Source of the DNA: Pseudoalteromonas luteoviolacea B = ATCC 29581
Lineage (GTDB): Bacteria; Pseudomonadota; Gammaproteobacteria; Enterobacterales; Alteromonadaceae
Assembly (NCBI GenBank): GCA_000333235.1
Contig: CAPN01000051.1
Coordinates: forward strand, 434,001-498,000
DNA: 64,000 nt
Reading direction: 5' to 3'
Shown here: piece after piece, positions 8,694 to 16,564 of the stretch
Layout: each line of letters opens with the position of its first letter
Numbering within the stretch: the stretch's first letter is position 1
The notes under the pieces: generated by a model
The model's input: the letters and a program-made list of their open reading frames with translations, nothing else
The model's database searches: none
What the model was told of the DNA's origin: nothing
Position numbers and translations under genes: made by a program

Positions 8694-11252
8694 ATGAAAA
8701 AGACTTTACGACTTTCACTGTTGAGCTGTGCGGTAACGTTAAGTTTAGTGGGCTGTACTGAAGCCAATAAAGCCAATCAAATGGTCAATGACGTTCAAAA
8801 AGAGACACAGGATATACTTTGGGCTCCGGTCGATTCCGCCATCCCCAAGGATGAGGCGGTTGAGCAACGAGTAGAGCAGATCCTTGCAGGTTTAACGCTT
8901 GAACAGAAAGTCGCTCAAACTATTCAACCAGAAATAAAATCAATCACCCCTGAAGATATGCGTCAATATGGGTTTGGTTCCTATTTAAATGGTGGTGGTT
9001 CATTCCCTAATGGCGATAAGCACGCGAAAGTTGAAGATTGGATAGCATTGGCGGATGCCATGTTCCAAGCGTCAATCGACGATTCATTAGACGGTACGAC
9101 GATCCCAACCATGTGGGGTACTGATGCCGTGCATGGCCACAACAATGTGATTGGCGCGACAATATTTCCCCATAATATTGGCCTTGGTGCGACCAACAAT
9201 CCTAAATTGATTAATGAAATTGGCGCAATTACGGCTAAAGAAGTACGAGCAACGGGCATTGACTGGGTGTTTGCCCCAACTGTCGCAACCGTGCGTGATG
9301 ATCGTTGGGGACGAACGTACGAGGGTTATTCAGAAGATCCAGAAATCGTAAAGCTATATGCCGCAGAAGTAGTGAAAGGGCTACAAGGAGATGCCAGTGA
9401 CAAGAGCACGCTTTTTGCGCAAGACAGGGTGATCAGTACGGTAAAACATTTTGTTGGTGACGGTGGTACAGTTGATGGTGACGATCAAGGTAACAATATA
9501 GCAAGTGAAGAAGCGTTATATCGTATTCATGCACAGGGCTATGTAAGTGGCTTGGCTGCGGGTTCACAATCGGTAATGGCTTCGTTTAATAGTTGGCAAG
9601 GCAATAAAGCCCATGGCAGCCATTACCTGTTAACAGAAGTGCTAAAAAACAAAATGGGTTTTGATGGCTTCGTGGTTGGCGATTGGAATGGACATGGTCA
9701 AGTTGCCGGATGCAGCAATGAAAGTTGCCCACAAGCGATGAATGCAGGTCTTGATATGTTTATGGTACCGGGGCCGGAATGGAAAGCCTTATATCACAAT
9801 ACCATCGCTCAGGTTAAAGAAGGGGTTATTTCGACCGAGCGTTTAGATGATGCGGTAAGGCGGATCCTTCGCGTAAAAGTACGAGCGGGACTTTTTGAAG
9901 CCAAGTCGCCAGCAGCGCGTGCGCTGAGCGGTAAAACAGAGCTTATTGGCCATGAATCACATCGTTTAGTAGCCAAGCAAGCAGTTCGAGAATCGCTCGT
10001 ATTGTTGAAGAATAACCAGAATGTTTTACCTTTAGCACCAACTCAGCGCATTCTTTTAGCGGGGGATGGAGCAGATAATATTGGTAAACAATCAGGTGGT
10101 TGGAGTATTACGTGGCAGGGTACAGGAAACACCAATGAAGACTTCCCTGGAGGCTCGAGCATTTATGATGGATTCAAACAACAAATTGAGTCCGCTGGTG
10201 GCGAGGTAGTGCTATCGCCAGAAGGGAATTTTGATGAAAAGCCTGACGTCGCCATTGTCGTATTCGGCGAAGAACCATATGCCGAGGGGAATGGTGATAT
10301 TGCTAATGTTGAATATCAACGCGGTAACAAACGGGATTTGGCGCTATTAAAACGCCTAAAATCACAAGGAATTCCAGTAGTTTCGGTCTTTATAACGGGT
10401 CGTCCGATGTGGGTTAATCCTGAATTAAATGCGTCCGATGCGTTTGTAGCAGCATGGCTTCCTGGCTCTGAGGGAGCTGCTGTTGCCGATGTATTGCTTA
10501 AAGATAGCTCGGGAAATATTCAGCACGATTTCAAAGGAAAGCTGACCTTCTCTTGGCCTGCATCGCCAGAACAAACGGCGGTGAATCGCCATGATGGGCA
10601 GACGCCTTTGTTACCTTATGGCTATGGGCTAACTTATCGCTCACTGGACAATGCGGCTAAATTGGATGGATTACCTGAGTCGTTTGAGGTCATTAATAGC
10701 AAGCCATCGCGTCAAGAGATCCTAGTACGGGATGTAAAAGCACCCAATTACGCTGAAGTAGTTACACAAAGCAAAACGTTACGAATTTCGTCGAGTACAA
10801 CGAAAACTGAGGTGTTGACGGTCTCGACAATGGACAAAGTGGTGCAGGAAGATGCGCGCCGATTACAATTTAGTGGTCAAGGTCGGGGATCTTATGCGGT
10901 TCGAGGCGCTTTCCCAGTTGATTTTCGTAGCTTAGAAGAGGTGGATGCAAAATTGTATTTCTCTTTGCAAGTTAATGATGCGGTCGCAGGATCGACACTC
11001 GCGCTGCAAGCACTTTGTGATCAGCAATGTGATTCACAATTGGATATCGTACTTGATGGCGAGCAGTATCCGGTCGGTGCATGGCAAGTGGTGTCTGTAC
11101 CAGTAGCGTGTTTTAAAACTCAAGGGAATGATTTAGCGAATGCAACGCAATTATTTACGCTTAGTGCCAACAGCAAAGTAGATGTGTCGATCGCTGATAT
11201 TTTTGTTGATAGTGGTTCGATAGCGTCACTGGCGTTAAGTTGCACTGAATAA
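8694..11252 (+). CDS. GH3 beta-glucosidase/exo-beta-glucanase lipoprotein (ExoP-like)
   Basis: 852 residues with a lipoprotein signal (lipobox LVGC, Cys about 21), so it is anchored in the periplasm or outer membrane. The (beta/alpha)8 GH3 domain contains IPTMWGTDAVHGHNN and the nucleophile aspartate motif DGFVVGDWNGHG (about 325-336). The second GH3 domain follows (SLVLLKNNQNVLPLAP onward). The last 200 residues form a beta-rich domain with a CDQQC pair, as in the exo-1,3/1,4-beta-glucanase ExoP of Pseudoalteromonas. It trims glucan oligosaccharides to glucose for the upstream transporter. Followed by a strong hairpin. Confidence 0.93.
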   Translation: MKKTLRLSLLSCAVTLSLVGCTEANKANQMVNDVQKETQDILWAPVDSAIPKDEAVEQRVEQILAGLTLEQKVAQTIQPEIKSITPEDMRQYGFGSYLNGGGSFPNGDKHAKVEDWIALADAMFQASIDDSLDGTTIPTMWGTDAVHGHNNVIGATIFPHNIGLGATNNPKLINEIGAITAKEVRATGIDWVFAPTVATVRDDRWGRTYEGYSEDPEIVKLYAAEVVKGLQGDASDKSTLFAQDRVISTVKHFVGDGGTVDGDDQGNNIASEEALYRIHAQGYVSGLAAGSQSVMASFNSWQGNKAHGSHYLLTEVLKNKMGFDGFVVGDWNGHGQVAGCSNESCPQAMNAGLDMFMVPGPEWKALYHNTIAQVKEGVISTERLDDAVRRILRVKVRAGLFEAKSPAARALSGKTELIGHESHRLVAKQAVRESLVLLKNNQNVLPLAPTQRILLAGDGADNIGKQSGGWSITWQGTGNTNEDFPGGSSIYDGFKQQIESAGGEVVLSPEGNFDEKPDVAIVVFGEEPYAEGNGDIANVEYQRGNKRDLALLKRLKSQGIPVVSVFITGRPMWVNPELNASDAFVAAWLPGSEGAAVADVLLKDSSGNIQHDFKGKLTFSWPASPEQTAVNRHDGQTPLLPYGYGLTYRSLDNAAKLDGLPESFEVINSKPSRQEILVRDVKAPNYAEVVTQSKTLRISSSTTKTEVLTVSTMDKVVQEDARRLQFSGQGRGSYAVRGAFPVDFRSLEEVDAKLYFSLQVNDAVAGSTLALQALCDQQCDSQLDIVLDGEQYPVGAWQVVSVPVACFKTQGNDLANATQLFTLSANSKVDVSIADIFVDSGSIASLALSCTE

Positions 11253-11286
11253 CAATCGACTGAACGGTGACGGAAGCGACAATTGA

Positions 11287-11323
11287 GAAAGCGAGCGCGT
11301 TTAACGTCGCTCGCTTTCTTTTA
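11287..11323. terminator. Bidirectional terminator between GH3 and the 103-aa gene
   Basis: GAAAGCGAGCG (11287-11297) pairs perfectly with CGCTCGCTTTC (11308-11318) around a 10-nt loop and is followed by TT on the plus strand. The 3' arm overlaps the last codons (SERR-stop) of the converging minus-strand gene. Confidence 0.75.
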
Positions 11324-11612
11324 ACTTTTTATGAAGGAGCAGTGCGAGTTCGTCGTATTTTGGGCCAAATCCCAAATGCGGGGCAAGCATGCCAACAACA
11401 ACAACGGTAGCCAATAGCGCAAAGAACGATGTTTGAGATAGCGTGTCAAGGGAATAGGCGCCGACAACCGCAAAAAGCGCCACCATAGCGATGACGCGAA
11501 TGTAATTTGCTTTTTTTAAACTTTTAATTGCTTTTTCAATTGTTTGTTGTTCGTCGGGTGTAAACATCCTAAAGGCTTCTCTTATTCGTGTTTTAAAAAC
11601 GGCTAACACCAC
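11301..11612 (-). CDS. Small membrane protein of unknown function
   Basis: Up to 103 residues from a GTG at 11612. An ATG 15 codons further in (MFTPDEQQTIEKAIKSLKKA, at 11567) has an AGG just upstream and is an equally likely start, giving 88 residues. Two hydrophobic segments (IRVIAMVALFAVVGAY and FFALLATVVVVGMLA) lie between charged ends, so it is probably an inner-membrane protein. I do not recognise the family. Its last codons form part of the shared terminator hairpin. No functional link to its neighbours is visible. Confidence 0.6.
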   Translation of the reverse strand: MVLAVFKTRIREAFRMFTPDEQQTIEKAIKSLKKANYIRVIAMVALFAVVGAYSLDTLSQTSFFALLATVVVVGMLAPHLGFGPKYDELALLLHKKLKESERR

Positions 11613-11662
11613 TTTAACAGCCCTGGTAAAATCATTACAAGACTTTGAGTCATTGGTAGGAC

Positions 11663-11688
11663 CAAAAAGCGCGACATAATGTCGCGCC
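11663..11688 (-). terminator. Intrinsic terminator of the TonB/halogenase operon
   Basis: GCGCGACA (11669-11676) pairs with TGTCGCGC (11680-11687). On the minus strand the stem is followed by five T (11664-11668). It lies 50 bp after the last halogenase stop and closes the minus-strand operon 19516-11738. Confidence 0.8.
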
Positions 11689-11737
11689 TAGAGACAAAGG
11701 GGGCAATATTAGCTGCGAGGATTGAACCTTGGAGCCA

Positions 11738-13228
11738 TTAACTACCTATCGTTTTACAATAATGATCTAAGAAGGTTTTATGGCTAGGTAACTGAGCTAC
11801 CGTACGATCAACTTGGTGTTTAATTTGAGTTAAGAACGTGTCCAATTCCTCGTCACTCATGACATCCACAATCGGGTGATAGGAAGTTGGCATTAATCGT
11901 TGACCCATCATCACTTGAGTCCATGAATTTTCGCCAAACAGTTCATTTCCTGCTTTAAATACTCGTCCGGTTTCACGGAACAAATCAATACGATGCTGCA
12001 AAGACGCTGGTATTTCGAGGTTCTTGCAATGACGCCAAAACGCACTGTCAGTCCGTTCGGTCAGATGATAATGGAGGATGATAAAGTCGCGAATATTATC
12101 GACTTCTTCTTGAGTTTGGCTGTTAAATTCATCGACATCAGATTGTTCGATACCCTGTTGCGGGAACATTTGCATTAGGCGCACAATGCTGCGTTGGATC
12201 AGATGAATGCTGGTTGATTCGAGTGGTTCAATAAACCCAGAGGATAAACCGACGGCAATACAGTTTTTATTCCAATGCTTGCGCCGTTGGCCTGTTGTAA
12301 ATTTAATGACGCGTGGTTCGATAAGCGGTTTTCCCGGCAAGTTTGCCATTAAGGTTTCTTTTGCTTGTTCGTCGCTAATAAATTTATCACAATATACTAT
12401 GCCGTTGCCCATGCGAGTTTGCAGCGGAATTTGCCACTGCCAACCAGCATCGTGAGCAATAGAACGGGTATAAGGGCGAGGTTCGTTTTCTAACGTGGTT
12501 TGAACCGCAATTGCAGAGTTTGCGGGCAACCAATGACTCCAATCATCAAAACCAGTATGCAGCGCTCCTTCAATTAGCAAAGCACGAAATCCGGTACAAT
12601 CGATAAATAGATCGCCTTCGATGACGCTTCCATCCTCTAACGATAAGCTGTGTATAAAACCTGAATCATCGCATAAATTCACCGATGCGATTTTGCCTTC
12701 GATGCGTTTTGCACCATGTTCAAAAGCCATATTTTGGAGGAATTTTGCGTAAAGAGAGGCATCTAAGTGATAGGCATAATTCAGGGTGTTTTTACTCAAA
12801 TGCGCGAATTTACTTTGTTTTGCTGCTATTAATTCAGGACAGTAATCACCGAATTCACTAACAATACCGCGCGCTTTGCCTTTGAGCCAGAAATGTTGAA
12901 AACCAGCCGCCCAACAATCTTTACCCGTGTAGCCAAAAGAATGAATGTAGTTATCGCCTTTTAGTCCCCAATTCTCGAAGCCTATGCCAAGTTTAAATGT
13001 TGCGTTCGTTGCAGCCATGAATTCTTGTTCATTAATATGGAGTAGGCGATGCAATGTCAACAATGTTGGAATGGTGGCTTCCCCTACGCCGACAGTACCA
13101 ATTTGATCGGATTCGACTAAGGTAATATCAAGCGTCTTACCCAGTAATTTTGCAAGTGATGCAGCGGCCATCCAACCAGCAGTTCCACCGCCTGCAATCA
13201 CAACCCTTTTTACAGCATTTTTCTTCAT
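11738..13228 (-). CDS. Tryptophan-halogenase-like flavoprotein (distal copy)
   Basis: 496 residues of the flavin-dependent tryptophan halogenase family (PF04820). The N-terminal FAD motif RVVIAGGGTAGWMAAASLA, the lysine-containing segment TFKLGIGFENWG (about 81-92, position of the catalytic lysine), the WxWxIP motif as GWQWQIP (about 268), and GFIEPLEST near residue 340 are all present. Halogenases of this family use FADH2 and chloride or bromide, but copies in TonB/SapC clusters have no established physiological substrate. Last gene of the operon, 12 bp after the cupin gene; followed by a terminator. Confidence 0.85.
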   Translation of the reverse strand: MKKNAVKRVVIAGGGTAGWMAAASLAKLLGKTLDITLVESDQIGTVGVGEATIPTLLTLHRLLHINEQEFMAATNATFKLGIGFENWGLKGDNYIHSFGYTGKDCWAAGFQHFWLKGKARGIVSEFGDYCPELIAAKQSKFAHLSKNTLNYAYHLDASLYAKFLQNMAFEHGAKRIEGKIASVNLCDDSGFIHSLSLEDGSVIEGDLFIDCTGFRALLIEGALHTGFDDWSHWLPANSAIAVQTTLENEPRPYTRSIAHDAGWQWQIPLQTRMGNGIVYCDKFISDEQAKETLMANLPGKPLIEPRVIKFTTGQRRKHWNKNCIAVGLSSGFIEPLESTSIHLIQRSIVRLMQMFPQQGIEQSDVDEFNSQTQEEVDNIRDFIILHYHLTERTDSAFWRHCKNLEIPASLQHRIDLFRETGRVFKAGNELFGENSWTQVMMGQRLMPTSYHPIVDVMSDEELDTFLTQIKHQVDRTVAQLPSHKTFLDHYCKTIGS

Positions 13229-13240
13229 AACTTACTCGTA

Positions 13241-14254
13241 TTATCTTCGGCTTAGCTTGGCAGCTAGGTTGTATTTTAATTCTTGAGCTGCTTGAGTATT
13301 CGGTTTACTCAGTATCCCTTTTAAATGTGCAGGGATATGCTCAAAATCATTCGTTTCAAACACATAGTGGTTGAACAAGGCTTTCCAAGCGGATTTTTCA
13401 TGTTCAGGCAAGTCACGGACCGCAATCAAGGCAAGGCTTAATGCATCGTGGGCCATACACGCAGGGCTGTCTTCTCGCCACCAATAGTTGATTTGCCCAT
13501 TTACGTGCTCAAGGCCTTCAACGTAGTGCCACCACATACTCGGAATAAAAAGTGCGTCTCCCGGTTCTAGATCAACATATTGTGCATTCGCAAGTGCATT
13601 TTGAAATAGAGGGAAGCGATCAAAGTCCGGATAATTCAAATCAACCAGCGAAATAGGGCGACCTGACGGCGTTTTTTCTAGTGGGCCTATGTATAGATTG
13701 CTGACTTCATTGGGTGGAAATAAAACAAAACGGCGTTTACCAATGACATTGCAGACTAAATTCAAAGGGTAGTCGTTATGAGCTGGTACTTTACTTTTAC
13801 CACCTAACCAAAGACTTTTAAGTGGTTTATTAAATTCAACAGACAACTCATGGCTTTTGTCGATCGTTGGAAAATAGCGATCAACTAAGGTTGAACCTAA
13901 ATAATAACTGCCTCGCTGAACGCGGTTTTGGTCGCCGGTTAATTGCTGTGCAAGCTGAGCAAAAGAGCCTTGCAGCACGCGATAATTAAATCCAGTAAAA
14001 TGCTCATCATAAAACACTTTTCCATCGTCTTCGGGCCCAATGTGATACACCGTTAAAGGCGCTGCGACCGCGTCTTGCTGCAATAGCTCGATTGCTTCTT
14101 TAGTTGAACGTTTGGCTAGCGTCACTAACGGCCAATGTTCGACAAGCCCCTTAAACACCAGTGGTTTATCGAGTGTACCAAGGCTTGTCAAAAGCGACGG
14201 CCAATCGTTTGGAGAAGCAAGCGCAATGTTAGACAGCGATGTAACGTTGAACAT
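13241..14254 (-). CDS. Cupin-like (JmjC/FIH-type) putative oxygenase
   Basis: 337 residues from ATG 14254, which starts one base after the stop of the SapC-like gene. The longer reading from 14290 would need TTG and a 35-bp overlap, so I prefer the ATG. The motif VPAHNDYPLNLVC (HxD metal ligands) and the later LEPGDALFIPSMWWHYVE (distal His) place it in the cupin_8/JmjC family of Fe(II)/2-oxoglutarate enzymes, similar to factor-inhibiting-HIF hydroxylase. Its substrate is unknown. Such proteins recur beside halogenase-like and SapC genes in Alteromonadales TonB loci, implying a common pathway. Confidence 0.8.
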   Translation of the reverse strand: MFNVTSLSNIALASPNDWPSLLTSLGTLDKPLVFKGLVEHWPLVTLAKRSTKEAIELLQQDAVAAPLTVYHIGPEDDGKVFYDEHFTGFNYRVLQGSFAQLAQQLTGDQNRVQRGSYYLGSTLVDRYFPTIDKSHELSVEFNKPLKSLWLGGKSKVPAHNDYPLNLVCNVIGKRRFVLFPPNEVSNLYIGPLEKTPSGRPISLVDLNYPDFDRFPLFQNALANAQYVDLEPGDALFIPSMWWHYVEGLEHVNGQINYWWREDSPACMAHDALSLALIAVRDLPEHEKSAWKALFNHYVFETNDFEHIPAHLKGILSKPNTQAAQELKYNLAAKLSRR

Positions 14255-14255
14255 A

Positions 14256-14954
14256 TTAGAATAGCGCGTTTTGTTTATTGATAAGCGCAACCATCTGGCT
14301 TTGTGATGCGAGCATCATGTATATGGCTGCTAAATAGCCCTTTTGCTGTAACATGGCCAATTTGTCTGCACTCAGTAAGCTAAGCGCCTTTTCATTGATA
14401 GTATAAAAGCCATTAAGCTGATGGGATTGACCTGATTTTAATTCGATGTCGAACGACACGGATTCAATAAGTCCGTATTCTAGCAGTAAGTCAATAAATG
14501 GCTTATTTTCACCAATGCCTTGATGGAGCAATTCGAGTGATTGTCCCATCCGTTCTAAAAACGGGGTGTATTCGCCAAGCTCGCTAAACAAGGGGTGGCC
14601 TTCGTGTTGTGAAATCTTAGCGCTTTCGATATCAATATGAATGACACGTTTCCCTTGTTGATGACCGATAGAAAAGGGCTGCCTTTCAATCGATAAAGGT
14701 ATATAGGCTGCGTCCCACCCAGAATCGGTTAAAAACAGGTTGCTATTTGGTGTTAAGCCGAACAGTGCGACAGGAAAAAACTGACCAGATTGTGTGTCTT
14801 TTTGGAAAAAGATCGGGTAATGCGCTTGAACTTGTCGGAATTCTGAAACGAATGTAAAACCTGCCATTTGGGCATCACCAAGCGCTGCCGATTTTTTTGT
14901 GATAACTTTAACCTTTGCATGTTCTTGAAAATTAAGTAATACCGTTTTTGTCAT
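14256..14954 (-). CDS. SapC-family protein
   Basis: 232 residues matching the SapC family (PF07277): SEFRQVQAHYPIFFQKD near residue 38, FPVALFGLTPNSNLFL, then WDAAYIPLSIERQPF. The family name comes from a Campylobacter S-layer gene, but the biochemical role is unknown. No signal peptide is visible. It sits between the proximal halogenase-like gene (13-bp gap) and the cupin gene (1-bp gap), so the products are made together. Often found in the same gene set in marine polysaccharide-use loci. Confidence 0.8.
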   Translation of the reverse strand: MTKTVLLNFQEHAKVKVITKKSAALGDAQMAGFTFVSEFRQVQAHYPIFFQKDTQSGQFFPVALFGLTPNSNLFLTDSGWDAAYIPLSIERQPFSIGHQQGKRVIHIDIESAKISQHEGHPLFSELGEYTPFLERMGQSLELLHQGIGENKPFIDLLLEYGLIESVSFDIELKSGQSHQLNGFYTINEKALSLLSADKLAMLQQKGYLAAIYMMLASQSQMVALINKQNALF

Positions 14955-14967
14955 TGTTATCTCGCTT

Positions 14968-16509
14968 TTAAATAGTCGTCAAGCCGTGGGCTTTGATTTG
15001 TTCAATGAGTTTGCGATTGTTTGGTAATAACTCATGTAAACGTTTCGTCGCATGCACTAGCTCAGCATAATGAACGTGCGTCTCTTTTGCTAAACGCTTC
15101 ATTGTTGAATTTAATTGGATCTCAGGGTTAACGTTCATGCCATACAATACATATTGAAAGCTTGCCGGAGGAAAAAGCGCCTCGCTGGTGGAGAAATCAT
15201 AGTGACTAGGAAAATGCCTTTGCCAATGTGTTAACCACGCTTTTAATCTTAGGGATTGCGTTTGTTCGTTACGATGAAACGCCCAGAAATCTTCTCCGCG
15301 CTTACTTAATACATAATGTAGTTTTAAAAAATCGACAATATCACGCCATTTTTCTTTGAATAAAGTATTGTAACGTAATGATAAATAATCAAGTTCTTGT
15401 CGATTGTTGGGGAATTGGTCAGCTAGAAATTTAATGGCTTGTTCTACCATCACGAGCGCAGAGGCTTCAAGTGGTTCAACAAACCCTGCTGCCATACCAA
15501 TAGCGATGACGTTCTTATGCCAAAATTTGTCGCGGTATCCGGGGTTAAAACTAATTAACTTGGGCTCAATGGTTGCAATCGTCGGGTTGAGAGATTGAAC
15601 GTGACTCAATAAGCGGGCGTGTGCAACCTCTTGTGAGCAAAATTTTGAGGAATAAACTAAACCGACACCTCGGCGATTTTGCAGTCCTATCTCCCACGTC
15701 CAGCCTTCAGGATGGGCCGTCGCGATTGTCGCTGACTCGATGTTGTCGCCCGGATTTACATAAGGCACATGCACCGCAAGTGCGCTGTCATTGATTAATT
15801 CATCTTTAACGCTAGTAAAGGGAATTTTATAGTGCTTGTCGATAAGTAAACTAGTTAAACCACTACAATCAAGGAAGAGATCGCCTTCCAGTGATTCACC
15901 ACGGTCCGTGACCAGTGCCGCAATGTCACCATTTGGATGCGTTTTTATGTCGACCACATCGCCGAGCAGATGGTTAACACCGAGTGAGGTCACTGCAAAT
16001 TGGGTTAAGCGCTCAGCGAATTTTGCGGCGTCGAAATGATAACCATAATTGTTGATAGCAGCGTATTCTGGTGTCGATATCAACTTAGGTGCTTTACCCA
16101 TTTCGATTAGACGCGGTTGCCCACTTACCGTATGCCCAAACGGTTGTTGCTTTGTTTGTGCATACCAAAATACGCTGCTATCAATTGTTTCTTTTTGCCA
16201 CGGTGCAGAAAAAGGGTGATGGTAGATCTGTGGTTGATGTTCACTTTGCCAATTTACAAACAAAGACCCTTGTTTGAATGAGGCATTACAGTGAGTAAAA
16301 AGTTCGGTTTCTGGAAAGCCAATTCGTTGCAAAGTTCCACGCATTGAAGGCCAAGTTCCTTCTCCAACGCCAATCGTAGCGATGTTTTCGGACTCGATTA
16401 AGGTAATGTTTACGCCGTTGTTTTTAAGTTCGCGAGCAAGCAAGGACGCGCTCAACCAACCAGCCGTACCGCCGCCGACAACGACTATGTGTTTTATCAA
16501 TTCATTCAT
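14968..16509 (-). CDS. Tryptophan-halogenase-like flavoprotein (proximal copy)
   Basis: 513 residues, the second PF04820 member of the operon. FAD motif HIVVVGGGTAGWLSASLLA; lysine segment ASFKQGSLFVNW (about 82-93); GFVEPLEASALV in the C-terminal half. The usual WxWxIP signature reads GWTWEIGLQNRRG here, so the proline is replaced by Gly. That may matter for activity, because this motif is used to separate halogenases from monooxygenases. First gene after the TonB receptor (55-bp gap). Substrate unknown. Confidence 0.83.
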   Translation of the reverse strand: MNELIKHIVVVGGGTAGWLSASLLARELKNNGVNITLIESENIATIGVGEGTWPSMRGTLQRIGFPETELFTHCNASFKQGSLFVNWQSEHQPQIYHHPFSAPWQKETIDSSVFWYAQTKQQPFGHTVSGQPRLIEMGKAPKLISTPEYAAINNYGYHFDAAKFAERLTQFAVTSLGVNHLLGDVVDIKTHPNGDIAALVTDRGESLEGDLFLDCSGLTSLLIDKHYKIPFTSVKDELINDSALAVHVPYVNPGDNIESATIATAHPEGWTWEIGLQNRRGVGLVYSSKFCSQEVAHARLLSHVQSLNPTIATIEPKLISFNPGYRDKFWHKNVIAIGMAAGFVEPLEASALVMVEQAIKFLADQFPNNRQELDYLSLRYNTLFKEKWRDIVDFLKLHYVLSKRGEDFWAFHRNEQTQSLRLKAWLTHWQRHFPSHYDFSTSEALFPPASFQYVLYGMNVNPEIQLNSTMKRLAKETHVHYAELVHATKRLHELLPNNRKLIEQIKAHGLTTI

Positions 16510-16564
16510 TTGTTTACATCATAAAAAAGGGCCAGTTTTCACCGGCCCATAGGGATAAAACAAG

